Of a stretch of DNA of 64,000 nt, positions 27,062 to 35,128 are shown piece after piece (position 1 is the first letter of the stretch; every line of letters begins with the position of its first letter). Location: positions 1-64,000 of the forward strand of contig JBPOJE010000002.1 in NCBI GenBank assembly GCA_052033935.1, read 5' to 3'. Made by a program: the position numbers and the translations under genes. This DNA is from JAGVUD01 sp052033935. GTDB lineage: Bacteria; Armatimonadota; UBA5829; DSUL01. Below the pieces are notes generated by a model that did no database searches, was not told the origin of the DNA, and saw only the letters and a program-made list of their open reading frames with translations.

Positions 27062-28914
27062 GTGCGCCGCGCGCTGCGCAGGGCGAGGTTCCGGTCGAGG
27101 TCGCTCAGGATACTCTTTCGGAAGCGCAGCGCGTCCGGCGTCACTTCCAGAAGCTCGTCGTCGCCGATGAACGCCAGCGCCTGCTCAAGGGTGAACAGCC
27201 GGGGTGGGGTAATCAGAACGGTGGCGTCCTCGGTGGATGAGCGCATGTTCGTCATGTGCTTCGCCTTGCAGATGTTGACGACCATGTCCTCGTTGCGCGG
27301 GTTGTCGCCCACGACCTGCCCCTCGTACACTTCCTCGCCGGGCCGCACGAAGAACGCCGCCCGCTCTTGGAGCGGAGCTATGGCGTACGCCGTGGCCCGG
27401 CCGGTCTCCTTCGAGACAAGGCTTCCGCGTGTGCGGGTCACAATGGGGCCGCGATGCGGGCCGTAGCCCACGAACAGCCGCGACATTAGCCCCAGTCCCC
27501 GCGTCCACGTCAGAAAGTCCGTCCGGAAACCGATGAGTCCGCGCGTGGGCACGCTGAAGAGGAGCCGGTGGTTGTCCGCTTCGTCTCTGCTCATCGAGAT
27601 CATCTCGCCCCGGCGCTGCGCAAGCGCCTCGATGATGGTGCCGAGCGCTTCGTTGTTGACATCCAGCGTCAGTTCCTCGATGGGCTCCGAGAGCACTCCA
27701 TCAACGGTCTTTGTGATGGCCCTCGGCTTGCTCACGCACACCTCGAACCCCTCGCGGCGCATCGTCTCCAGCAGAATCGCAAGCTGCAGTTCGCCGCGGC
27801 CCGAGACGCGCAGAGTGTCCGGGGTGGCGCCGGGCTCGACGCGCAGGCTGACGTTCGTCTTCACCTCGCGCTTCAGCCGGTTCGAGATGTTGCGCATCGT
27901 GACATACTTACCGCTGCGCCCCGCCCACGGCCCCGTGTTGACGATGAAGTCCACGCTCACCGTCGGCTCGTCAATATGAATCAGGTCGAGCGCCTCCGGC
28001 TGCTGCGCGTCGCCGATCGTCTCGCCTATCTGCACCTCCGGATATCCGGTCAGAAGCACGATCTCGCCCGCCGCTGCTTCCGCAGTCTCGATGCGCTCAA
28101 GGTTTTCGTATGCCAACACTTTCGTCACGGTGAAGCGGTCCTGCGAGCCGTCGCGTTTGATGATCGCCACCTGCTCGCCCTGCCGCACAACGCCGCGCAG
28201 AATCTTGCCGCCGAACATCCGCCCGAGATGATCGTCGTAGTCGAGGCTCGTAACCTGCATCTGAAATGGCAGTGCGGGATCGGCCTCAGGAGGCGGAATG
28301 TGCTGGAGGATCATTTCGAAAAGCGGCTCGATGTCGCGCGGCTCGTCGTGCGGGTCGCGCAGCGCATAGCCGTCCGTCCCCGAAGCGAAGAGATACGGGA
28401 AGTCGAGCTGCTCCTCGCTGCATCCCAGCTCGATGAACAGGTCCAGAACCTCGTCCACGACCTCCCACGGCCTCGCTCCGGGACGGTCAATCTTGTTGAT
28501 GACGACAATGGGCTGCAGCCGCTGCTCCAGCGCCTTCTTCAGCACGAAGCGCGTCTGCGGCATCGGGCCTTCGCAGGCGTCCACCAGCAGCAACACGCCG
28601 TCCACGCTTCGCAGTATGCGCTCCACCTCGCCTCCGAAATCCGAGTGTCCGGGGGTGTCCACGATATTGATCTTGACGCCGCGGTAGCGTACCGAGGTTA
28701 CCTTCGAAAGGATGGTGATTCCCTTTTCGCGCTCCAGGTCGTTCGAATCCATCACCCGCTCGGCGATGGACTGGTTGCTGCGGAAGGCGCCGCTCTGGTG
28801 CAGAATCACGTCAACGAGCGTCGTCTTTCCGTGATCCACGTGCGCGATGATGGCGAGGTTGCGAATGTCTTCGCGGACGGCGGCTGTGACTGGAGAAGCT
28901 TGTGCGACGCTCAT
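27058..28914 (-). CDS. typA: GTP-binding protein TypA/BipA
   Basis: The 618 aa translational GTPase acts on the ribosome during late 50S assembly and stress. G1 AHVDHGKTTL, G2 region ERGITI-like (EREKGITI), G3 DTPGH and G4 NKIDRPGA are all present at normal spacing, followed by the EF-G-like domains and the C-terminal domain specific to BipA (RGLIGFRTDFLT, VGDNPRNEDMVVN). The ATG at 28914 was chosen because homology starts directly after it; the frame extends 22 codons upstream without homology. It is a monocistronic minus-strand gene. Confidence 0.95.
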   Translation of the reverse strand: MSVAQASPVTAAVREDIRNLAIIAHVDHGKTTLVDVILHQSGAFRSNQSIAERVMDSNDLEREKGITILSKVTSVRYRGVKINIVDTPGHSDFGGEVERILRSVDGVLLLVDACEGPMPQTRFVLKKALEQRLQPIVVINKIDRPGARPWEVVDEVLDLFIELGCSEEQLDFPYLFASGTDGYALRDPHDEPRDIEPLFEMILQHIPPPEADPALPFQMQVTSLDYDDHLGRMFGGKILRGVVRQGEQVAIIKRDGSQDRFTVTKVLAYENLERIETAEAAAGEIVLLTGYPEVQIGETIGDAQQPEALDLIHIDEPTVSVDFIVNTGPWAGRSGKYVTMRNISNRLKREVKTNVSLRVEPGATPDTLRVSGRGELQLAILLETMRREGFEVCVSKPRAITKTVDGVLSEPIEELTLDVNNEALGTIIEALAQRRGEMISMSRDEADNHRLLFSVPTRGLIGFRTDFLTWTRGLGLMSRLFVGYGPHRGPIVTRTRGSLVSKETGRATAYAIAPLQERAAFFVRPGEEVYEGQVVGDNPRNEDMVVNICKAKHMTNMRSSTEDATVLITPPRLFTLEQALAFIGDDELLEVTPDALRFRKSILSDLDRNLALRSARRT

Positions 28915-29097
28915 ATGTTTGGTGAAGTGTACGGATTCCGAGGCGATTCTATCTGACTCGCCTCTCCAGTGTCCACGCACACCCCACGTGCTGTGTTATG
29001 CCCAGGTGCGCGAATTCGTCTAACATAAGACGCTGAAGCTCAGTATCCGGCGAAGCAAATCCGTTCAGTCATCGAGCTATCAGCAAGGAGGATCCCA

Positions 29098-29739
29098 TTG
29101 AAGAAAACTGCGGTATATCTGTTGGTGGCCATTCTGACCCTAGCGGCGGTGAGCGCGTGGGCGCAGAACGCCGATCAGGGGGCGCGGCAGCGGCAGCATC
29201 AGCCCGTGGCCCCTGGTGCCCCAGGCGCGCCCGCACAGGGGGTCGCGCAGGGCTTCGCCGCACGGATGATGATCTCTTCGCCGGCGCAGACCGTCAACCC
29301 GCCGATGGTGCAGATGGTCGAGCGGCAGGCAGAAATCCTGCAGCTCACAGACGATCAGAAGACGTCAGTGACGACCCTGCTCACAAACCGCGCGGCAGTG
29401 GTACAGCCGCTTCAACAGAAGCTGACCCAGGCCTGCCAGGCTCTCCGCACGGCGGTCGCGGCGCAGCAGTACGACGCGGCGAAGATCAAAACGCTTGCGG
29501 CGCAGGCACAGGCCGCCGAAGCAGCGGTCGTTGACGTGCACCTCGCCACATGGGCCCAGCTCAGGACCATCCTGAGCGCGGAGCAGATCGGCAAGCTGCA
29601 GCAGGGCGGCGGGATGCGCCAGCCGCCCATGCGTGACCCCGGCGCAAGGCCGGACGGCCAGCCGGGCCGGCAGCGTAACGGCCAGTTCGCGCCTCCGTCT
29701 CCCGGCGGACTGGACGCTCCGCCTCCTCCCATGGAGTAG
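29098..29739 (+). CDS. Spy/CpxP-like LTXXQ periplasmic protein
   Basis: The 213 aa protein starts at TTG 29098 behind CAAGGAGG. It has a Sec signal peptide (residues 1-22, AWAQ). The helical core contains EILQLTDDQKTSVTTLL, the LTxxQ motif of the Spy/CpxP/zinc-resistance group, and a second ILSAEQIGKLQQ. The C-terminal 50 residues are Gly/Pro/Arg-rich and disordered. Proteins of this kind act as periplasmic chaperones or stress modulators. A strong intrinsic terminator follows 18 nt after the stop. Confidence 0.8.
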   Translation: MKKTAVYLLVAILTLAAVSAWAQNADQGARQRQHQPVAPGAPGAPAQGVAQGFAARMMISSPAQTVNPPMVQMVERQAEILQLTDDQKTSVTTLLTNRAAVVQPLQQKLTQACQALRTAVAAQQYDAAKIKTLAAQAQAAEAAVVDVHLATWAQLRTILSAEQIGKLQQGGGMRQPPMRDPGARPDGQPGRQRNGQFAPPSPGGLDAPPPPME

Positions 29740-29757
29740 GAGGCTGCTTCTATTGGG

Positions 29758-29790
29758 GGCCTCGGGCGAAGCGCCCGGGGCCTTTTCTTC
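29758..29790 (+). terminator. Rho-independent terminator
   Basis: An 11 bp GC-rich stem (29758-29768 with 29772-29782, one G-U pair, 3 nt loop) is followed by TTTTCTTC. It ends the Spy-like transcript and lies between convergent genes. Confidence 0.9.
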
Positions 29791-29838
29791 ATCTCTGGTT
29801 CCCGCTCTTCGGCGTCATTACTGACGGGAGGCGTCTCG

Positions 29839-30555
29839 TCAGTCGTACCCGCTTCCGTACCCGTCCCTGCTCATGACACCATTGGGTGAGACGTACTGCT
29901 GGTCGAACTGGGCCGCCGAAGTAACGAACTCCGCGTGTCCGTCCGCGAAGATCATCGTCGCCCCCCCCGGGTGCCACTGCCGGTACCACTGGTCGCCATA
30001 GTAGTACCGCGCTCCGCCCGGATCGTTTTGCGGGCTTGCCCACGGCATCATCTCGTCGCGAATGATGCGCGTCTGCGAGGGATACTCGAACGCCGCGTCG
30101 TTGATCATGCGGGTTGGCACGCCAAGAAGCGCGTCGTTCTCCCGCGAGATCCCATTAACGACTGAGAACGTGCCTCTCGTGAATCGGAAGCTCGATCCAA
30201 ACGCTTCGTGATAGCTGCTCTCGCCCGTGCCGTCGAGCGCCGGGCCGCCGGAGTCGTCCGGGCAGCGGAAGATCTCCTTGTCCTTCGAGTAGGGAAGCAG
30301 TACGGTCTCCACGCCGTAGTGCGGGGCTTGAGTGTTGTAAGCGTGAAAGACCGGCCAGATGCTGGCGTTGTCGTCCACGTACATCCTCACGCACATCCCC
30401 ACGCTGCGCGCATTCGAAACACAGGTTGCCACCCGTGCGTGCTCTCGAGCCGCGCCAAAGACGGGGAAGAGAATGGCCGCCAGTATCGCTATGATCGCGA
30501 TGACGACCAGAAGCTCGATCAGCGTAAAGCCTCTGTTGTGCGCGTGTCTGTTCAT
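29839..30555 (-). CDS. Pseudopilin (H-X9-DG type) downstream of a TPP riboswitch
   Basis: The 238 aa product begins MNRHAHNRG|FTLIELLVV with Glu at +5, then CVSNARSVGMCVRMYVDDN, and keeps the C-terminal family motif FADGHAEF. It is therefore a complete member of the H-X9-DG pseudopilin family, unlike the two other pseudopilins in this window. The ATG at 30555 has GGGAG 7 nt before it; an upstream extension of the frame runs through the terminator hairpin and was rejected. The gene is alone in its transcription unit: it faces the terminator of the Spy-like gene, and its only visible upstream control is the TPP riboswitch and terminator. The link of a pilin to thiamine is unexplained. Confidence 0.9.
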   Translation of the reverse strand: MNRHAHNRGFTLIELLVVIAIIAILAAILFPVFGAAREHARVATCVSNARSVGMCVRMYVDDNASIWPVFHAYNTQAPHYGVETVLLPYSKDKEIFRCPDDSGGPALDGTGESSYHEAFGSSFRFTRGTFSVVNGISRENDALLGVPTRMINDAAFEYPSQTRIIRDEMMPWASPQNDPGGARYYYGDQWYRQWHPGGATMIFADGHAEFVTSAAQFDQQYVSPNGVMSRDGYGSGYD

Positions 30556-30575
30556 CCGCCTGCTCCCTGTTGACG

Positions 30576-30618
30576 AAAAAAGCCGCTGCTCCCGGACCCA
30601 TGGCCCCGGAACAGCGGC
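30576..30618 (-). terminator. Expression-platform terminator of the TPP riboswitch
   Basis: On the minus strand a long stem with its outer arms at 30618-30608 and 30592-30582 (11 pairs, one G-U) plus inner pairs is followed by six U's (30581-30576). It lies between the aptamer and the pseudopilin start. The 5' arm contains CCGCT, which can pair instead with AGCGG, the 3' strand of aptamer stem P1. This gives the classical terminator/antiterminator switch. Confidence 0.85.
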
Positions 30619-30654
30619 GGTGACAGACGGCACTTAGCAAATCTTGACGCTCTT

Positions 30655-30747
30655 CCGCTTTCCTACGCCGGCATTATCCGGGTCAGGTTCCTGGGGTCGC
30701 ACGCCTTTCGGATGCCTCTCAGCCGGCTCTGCCGGCTCCCCCAGCGG
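30655..30747 (-). promoter_or_regulatory. TPP (THI-box) riboswitch aptamer
   Basis: Read on the minus strand, the element has P1 5' strand CCGCT (30747-30743), the GGGGGAGCC segment, the pyrimidine-sensor helix GGCTGAGAGG (30724-30715), and the pyrophosphate-sensor helix AACCTGACCCGGATAATG with GCCGGCGTAGGAA (30689-30660), closed by the P1 3' strand AGCGG (30659-30655). These match the conserved THI-box positions. TPP binding would stabilise P1 and release the terminator. The downstream gene is a pseudopilin rather than a thiamine gene. Confidence 0.93.
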
Positions 30748-30790
30748 TTGCTTCTGTTCCCCGGCGGTGGTACCGCGCGGGAACACACTG

Positions 30791-30796
30791 ATTATA
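30791..30796 (-). promoter_or_regulatory. Putative -10 box of the riboswitch transcript
   Basis: TATAAT on the minus strand lies 43 nt upstream of the aptamer. The expected -35 position has no clear hexamer. The leader between start point and aptamer can form a GTTCCC/GGGAAC hairpin. Confidence 0.5.
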
Positions 30797-30873
30797 TCCG
30801 CTCCTTCCGTCCGGCCGCCACCGGCGGGGCGTACCCGGCAGGATTCGCTGTCACAAATCCTGCTCTTGCTCGA

Positions 30874-30902
30874 TTGACAGGCCGTGCGGGGAGTTGTATG
30901 CT
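30874..30902 (+). promoter_or_regulatory. Sigma70-type promoter of the potassium-uptake module
   Basis: TTGACA (30874-30879), a 17 nt spacer and TATGCT (30897-30902) precede the permease start by 36 nt. The short leader leaves no room for a c-di-AMP (ydaO) riboswitch, which often controls kimA in Firmicutes. Confidence 0.75.
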
Positions 30903-30938
30903 CCCGATTAGCTTCAAAGAAGAAATGATATTGTCGAA

Positions 30939-32987
30939 TTGCTGATTAACAGGAACGCCACACCAGCGAGTGCCCCTTCGCTGCGCCGGAAACGGCTCAA
31001 GGGCCTGCATCACGACGTCACACTGATCCGCCGCCTGCTGTTCGGCCAGCCCATAGAAACAGGGCGGCACGAGGATTCGCTGCTGTCCAAATCAGTGGCG
31101 CTGCCGGTCTTTGCTTCCGACGCCATCTCATCCGTCGCCTACGCCACCCAGCAGATTCTGCTCGTCCTCGGCGGGGCGGGGCTGTGGATGATGCGGTTCG
31201 CGGACACATACCGCAACCTCACCCTCGGGATAACTGCCGCCATCGTCGTGCTGCTCGCTATCGTCGTCAGTTCTTACTGGCAGACGATCTTCGCGTATCC
31301 CAAAGGGGGCGGGTCGTACATTGTCACGCGCGACAATCTGGGGGTGTCGTTTTCACTCATCGCGGGCGCGGCGCTGCTCATCGGCTATGTTGTGACTGTC
31401 GCAGTCTCAATCGCGTCCGGGGTGCAGAACTTGCTCAGCACGCCGCTCGCCGCGTCGCTGGACATCGCGAATAGGCCGGTACCCATCGCTATCTTCTTCA
31501 TCGCGCTCTTGACATTCGCGAATCTGCGTGGGCTGAAAGAGTCGGGCCTGGCGTTTGCGGCGTTCACCTATCTTTTCGTGGCGGTAGCGGGCCTGATGAT
31601 TCTGCTCGGCATTGCCGGCCCTTACCTGGGTTGGGAAATATACGAAGATGCCGTCAACCGCACCATCCCCCCGGAAGCACAGCAACCGGCTCAGGCTCTG
31701 GCGGGAGTCTCGCTGGTTGGTCTCACTCTCAAGGCTTTTGCCACCGGCTGTTCGGCCATGACGGGGACCGAGGCCGTGGCGGACGGCGTGCCTGCCTTCC
31801 GCCACCCGCAGCCGCTGAATGCCGCTTTGACTCTTTTTATGATGGCAGGAATCCTGGCGTTCCTCTTTCTGGGCATTTCGTGGCTCGCCACCGACCTGCA
31901 TGTTGTTTACTGGGAGCACGAAGGGAATGCCGCCAAACCCGTCATAGACCAGCTCTCCGGTGCCATTTTTGGCAAGCACGGAACGGGACTGCGCACCGGG
32001 CTGTACTATCTGATGCAGTTCTCGACGGCGGCCGTCCTGTTTCTGGCCGCGAACACCGCCTTCGCTGACTTCCCGCGTCTGAGCTATTTCATGTCCCGCG
32101 ACCGGTTCCTTCCGCGCCAGCTTGCCAACCTCGGTGACAAGATGGTGTACTCGAACGGCATCGTCCTTCTCGGCGCTCTGGCGGCTGTGTTGATCGTTGC
32201 CTTCGATGCCAGCGTGGACAAATTGATTCCTCTGTATGCGTTCGGGGTGTTCACGGCGTTCACCATGTCGCAGAGCTCCATGGTTGCGCGCTGGTTCAAG
32301 CTCAAAACCCGCGGTTGGTACATCAAGGCCTGCATCAATGGCTTCGGCGCCCTGTGCACGGGGCTTGTCCTTCTGGTTGTCGGCTACCAAAAGTTCCTGG
32401 ACGGGGCGTGGCTGGTGATGCTGGCGATGGTGCTGGTGATCATAATGTTCCGCGTCATCAACGCCCACTACGAGGACCTGCGCGCCAAGCTAACGATTAT
32501 CGGCTGGAAGCCCGACACGCGAGCGTTCTCCAACACCGTGCTTCTGCTGGTGCCCAGCCTGCACAAGGGCATCTTCCCGGCGCTGCGCTACGCCCGTTCG
32601 CTTTCGCCCGACTGCCGCGGTGTGCACATCGAGATTGATCCGGCCGATACAGACCGCCTTCGCCGCGAATGGGACGAGTATGTGGGCGAGGACCTGCCGC
32701 TCGTTATTCTGCCCTCCACATACCGCTCCATCATTGCGCCTATTCTCGTCTATCTGGACGAAGTTCAGAAAGAGCGCGAAAACCACATGGTGACAGTCGT
32801 GATTCCAGAGTTCGTCTCGCGCAAGGGCTGGCACAGCCTTCTGCACAACAAGAACGGGCTGCTGCTGCGCTACTATCTCCTGAACAAGCCGGGCGTAATC
32901 GTCAGCAATGTCCGGTACTTCCTTGATGGGCGCGACGGCTCGGTGAACGTACAGGCGGGCGAGACACAGGAAGAAGGCACGCCGTGA
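30939..32987 (+). CDS. KimA-like APC-superfamily permease (probable K+ importer)
   Basis: The 682 aa protein has about 12 transmembrane helices (residues 45-510) and a cytosolic tail of about 150 residues. The N-terminal sequence SKSVALPVFASDAISSVAYATQQIL corresponds to the DALSSVAY/TEQIL segment of KimA/YdaO potassium-proton symporters, and YPKGGGSYIVTRDNLG is the second APC block. The start at TTG 30939 is chosen because no ATG fits, and the Shine-Dalgarno is weak. The gene is followed at once by a STAS-USP protein and two TrkA-type NAD-binding proteins, which supports K+ transport over amino-acid transport. An amino-acid substrate cannot be excluded. Confidence 0.85.
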   Translation: MLINRNATPASAPSLRRKRLKGLHHDVTLIRRLLFGQPIETGRHEDSLLSKSVALPVFASDAISSVAYATQQILLVLGGAGLWMMRFADTYRNLTLGITAAIVVLLAIVVSSYWQTIFAYPKGGGSYIVTRDNLGVSFSLIAGAALLIGYVVTVAVSIASGVQNLLSTPLAASLDIANRPVPIAIFFIALLTFANLRGLKESGLAFAAFTYLFVAVAGLMILLGIAGPYLGWEIYEDAVNRTIPPEAQQPAQALAGVSLVGLTLKAFATGCSAMTGTEAVADGVPAFRHPQPLNAALTLFMMAGILAFLFLGISWLATDLHVVYWEHEGNAAKPVIDQLSGAIFGKHGTGLRTGLYYLMQFSTAAVLFLAANTAFADFPRLSYFMSRDRFLPRQLANLGDKMVYSNGIVLLGALAAVLIVAFDASVDKLIPLYAFGVFTAFTMSQSSMVARWFKLKTRGWYIKACINGFGALCTGLVLLVVGYQKFLDGAWLVMLAMVLVIIMFRVINAHYEDLRAKLTIIGWKPDTRAFSNTVLLLVPSLHKGIFPALRYARSLSPDCRGVHIEIDPADTDRLRREWDEYVGEDLPLVILPSTYRSIIAPILVYLDEVQKERENHMVTVVIPEFVSRKGWHSLLHNKNGLLLRYYLLNKPGVIVSNVRYFLDGRDGSVNVQAGETQEEGTP

Positions 32988-33826
32988 TCATTTACGCAAA
33001 AGACGATATCGTCGCCCTGACGGGCGCGCTCACAAAGAACGAATGGCTCTCCATCAAAGCGGCGGCGAACCTGCTCCTCCGCGAGCACCCGGAGGGGATC
33101 ATCGTTGACTGCGAGGGGCTGGAGAATGTCACCGAGGAAGGAGCGCGCACGTTCCTGCATGCTCTGCGCGACACCCAGTCGGCCGATGCGCGCATCGTTG
33201 TCGCCAACGTGCCGCGGGCAGTTCAGGAGACCATCCAGGATGTGCCGGGAGTCCGCTCCCGCGTTCCGTTTGCGGCATCGCTTGAGGAAGCACGGGCTTC
33301 TCTCAAGAGCAGCGCGAGCCAGGCTGTGGACGGCCAGCAGTGCGTCGTGGTGCCCGTGTTCGAAGGAGTCGATACATCGCGGGCCATAGAAATCACATCT
33401 GGTCTCAGCCGGGAGTCCGATGTGCCGCCACTGCTGCTGCTATACTGCCTCGAGGTGGGCCGTGCGCTGCCGATCGGCGCCCCTCTGCCCGAGCAGGAGG
33501 CCGCCGCTGCCGCGCTTCTTGAGGAAGCCGCCGCGCAGGCCGCCAGCTTCGGGCTTTCCGCCAGCACCCAGGTCGCCCGGATGCGGGAACTGGGGGACGG
33601 GCTGCTGCACGAGATCGTGAAGCACAACGCCAGCCTTGTCATAATCAGCGCTGGCGCTGAGCGGTTTGCGGATCCGGTTTTCGCGGGGCTGGTGGATATC
33701 CTGCTGACAAGATCGCCTTGCAACGTGCTTATTGCACGAGGCCAGCCGGAAGGGGACGCTCTGGGCGAGGAGTCAGCCGCCGCGGAACAGTGCGGCGCCC
33801 CCGGGCAGCGGCCGAACGCTCGCTGA
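32984..33826 (+). CDS. STAS-like plus universal stress protein domain fusion
   Basis: The 280 aa cytosolic protein starts at GTG 32984, overlapping the permease stop by 4 nt. Residues 1-105 look like a STAS/anti-anti-sigma fold (strand-helix pattern with IIVDCEGLENVTEEGARTFLHAL). Residues 115-260 look like a USP domain with VVVPVFEGVD at the start and LLTRSPCNVLIARG at the end, where USP domains bind ATP or other nucleotides. Such fusions beside K+ permeases probably act as nucleotide-sensing regulators. Direct evidence for the ligand is absent. Confidence 0.75.
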   Translation: MIIYAKDDIVALTGALTKNEWLSIKAAANLLLREHPEGIIVDCEGLENVTEEGARTFLHALRDTQSADARIVVANVPRAVQETIQDVPGVRSRVPFAASLEEARASLKSSASQAVDGQQCVVVPVFEGVDTSRAIEITSGLSRESDVPPLLLLYCLEVGRALPIGAPLPEQEAAAAALLEEAAAQAASFGLSASTQVARMRELGDGLLHEIVKHNASLVIISAGAERFADPVFAGLVDILLTRSPCNVLIARGQPEGDALGEESAAAEQCGAPGQRPNAR

Positions 33827-33984
33827 GTGGCCGCCCCCGGCGCCGGAACGCCGCGCGTGCGGTAACATAAAGGGTGGGGAGGGAACACCGCCGCCGGGTC
33901 AGGATGTCCAGTATGTGCCGGGCAATGCTCCGTGTAAAGTCTGGATAAGCAGAATCGCCGAAATGGCTTGAGGAGTTCTTACCA

Positions 33985-34458
33985 ATGAAGGTTGTGATTC
34001 TGGGATGCGGGAGAGCCGGTTCCATACTGGCGCAGTTGCTTGTGCGCGACAATCACGACGTCACGGTTATTGACTACAACGCCGACGCGTTCCGCCGCAT
34101 TGTGGACACCAGGGTCCGTCAGGTCGTCGGGACAGGCATTGACGCTGCCGTTCTGCGCCAAGCGGGCATCGAGCACGCGGATGTGTTCATTGCTGTCACG
34201 AATGGCGACAACACGAACATCATGTCCACCCAGATTGCCACCCGCGAGTTCCACGTCCCGCGCTCCCTAGCCAGAATATACGACCCCAGCCGCGCTCAGG
34301 CGTATCGTGAGCTGGGCGTCAACACCATCTGCACGTCCATGCTCGCCGCCGGGCTACTGAGGGACTTCGTATTCGATAACCCCTGGGGAAGCGTGCTCGA
34401 CTACATAGCCCCCCCTGTCGCAATGCAGGAGGATGCGCCGATGGACGTGGAGGTCTGA
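33985..34458 (+). CDS. TrkA-N (RCK) NAD-binding protein, short form
   Basis: The 157 aa protein has the Rossmann start VVILGCGRAGSILAQLL and DVTVIDYNADAF for NAD(H)/ATP binding, as in the gating subunits of Trk/Ktr potassium systems. It lacks the C-terminal TrkA_C domain. GAGGAG lies 10 nt before the ATG. It is followed by a longer RCK protein 4 nt later, so the two may form a hetero-ring. Confidence 0.88.
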   Translation: MKVVILGCGRAGSILAQLLVRDNHDVTVIDYNADAFRRIVDTRVRQVVGTGIDAAVLRQAGIEHADVFIAVTNGDNTNIMSTQIATREFHVPRSLARIYDPSRAQAYRELGVNTICTSMLAAGLLRDFVFDNPWGSVLDYIAPPVAMQEDAPMDVEV

Positions 34459-34462
34459 GGCA

Positions 34463-35116
34463 ATGTACGTGATCATCGTCGGAGGCGGGAACGTTGGATA
34501 CTACCTGACGCGGGAACTGCTGGGTCAGGACTACGAGGTGGTGCTGCTGGAGAAGGACAAGCGCAGGCTGACCTATCTCCAGACCGAACTTGGAGATGTG
34601 GTGCTGCCCGGAGACGGGTGCGAGGTCCGCTACATGGAGGAGGCGGGCTTCGGAAGGGCTGACGTCGTCGTGGCGGTGACCGGAGAGGACGAAGACAACC
34701 TTGTCATCTGCCAGATGGCGAAGAAGCTCTACAACGTCAAGCGCGTGCTTGCCCGCGTCAATGACCCGGCAAACGAACAGTTCTTCCAGAAGCTTGGCAT
34801 CCAGACCACGGTCAACAGCACCCGCATCATCTACAACCTCATCGGGCAGACCATCGAGTCCGACGCCGTGGTGCCGCTTGTCGCGCTCCAGCAGGGCGAG
34901 TACGAGATCGTCGAGATCAGCATCAGCGAGAAGTCTCCGGTTGTCGGGCATACGCTCATGCAGCTCAATCTGCCGCCCCAGGCTCTCATCATGGCTGTTC
35001 TTCGCGGGGGTGAGCCGCGCATACCGGCGGGCGCGATCAATCTCGAGGACGGCGATAGGCTCATCGCCCTTGTCCGGTCGGAAGAAGAAGAGGCGCTCGC
35101 TGCGGTCTTCGCGTAA
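34463..35116 (+). CDS. TrkA-type potassium uptake regulator (RCK-N plus TrkA_C)
   Basis: The 217 aa protein has the NAD-binding motif VIIVGGGNVGYYLTREL, then EVVLLEKDKRR, and after residue 135 a TrkA_C-like domain (ISEKSPVVGHTLMQLNLPP, INLEDGDRLIALV). It would bind NADH/NAD+ or a nucleotide and gate K+ flux. It is the last gene of the module that starts with the KimA-like permease. No TrkH/KtrB channel subunit is present in the window. Confidence 0.92.
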   Translation: MYVIIVGGGNVGYYLTRELLGQDYEVVLLEKDKRRLTYLQTELGDVVLPGDGCEVRYMEEAGFGRADVVVAVTGEDEDNLVICQMAKKLYNVKRVLARVNDPANEQFFQKLGIQTTVNSTRIIYNLIGQTIESDAVVPLVALQQGEYEIVEISISEKSPVVGHTLMQLNLPPQALIMAVLRGGEPRIPAGAINLEDGDRLIALVRSEEEEALAAVFA

Positions 35117-35128
35117 GGGGCGAGGGCG

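Noticed and set aside
27568..28956. 462 aa plus-strand frame opposite typA
   Set aside because: It is an antisense shadow of typA rich in Arg, His and Val, with no domain.
30576..30633. N-terminal extension of the riboswitch-controlled pseudopilin
   Set aside because: The extension is the translated terminator hairpin. The ATG at 30555 has a Shine-Dalgarno and begins the prepilin leader.
30903..30938. c-di-AMP (ydaO) riboswitch before the KimA-like gene
   Set aside because: The leader is only about 30 nt and none of the conserved ydaO segments is present.
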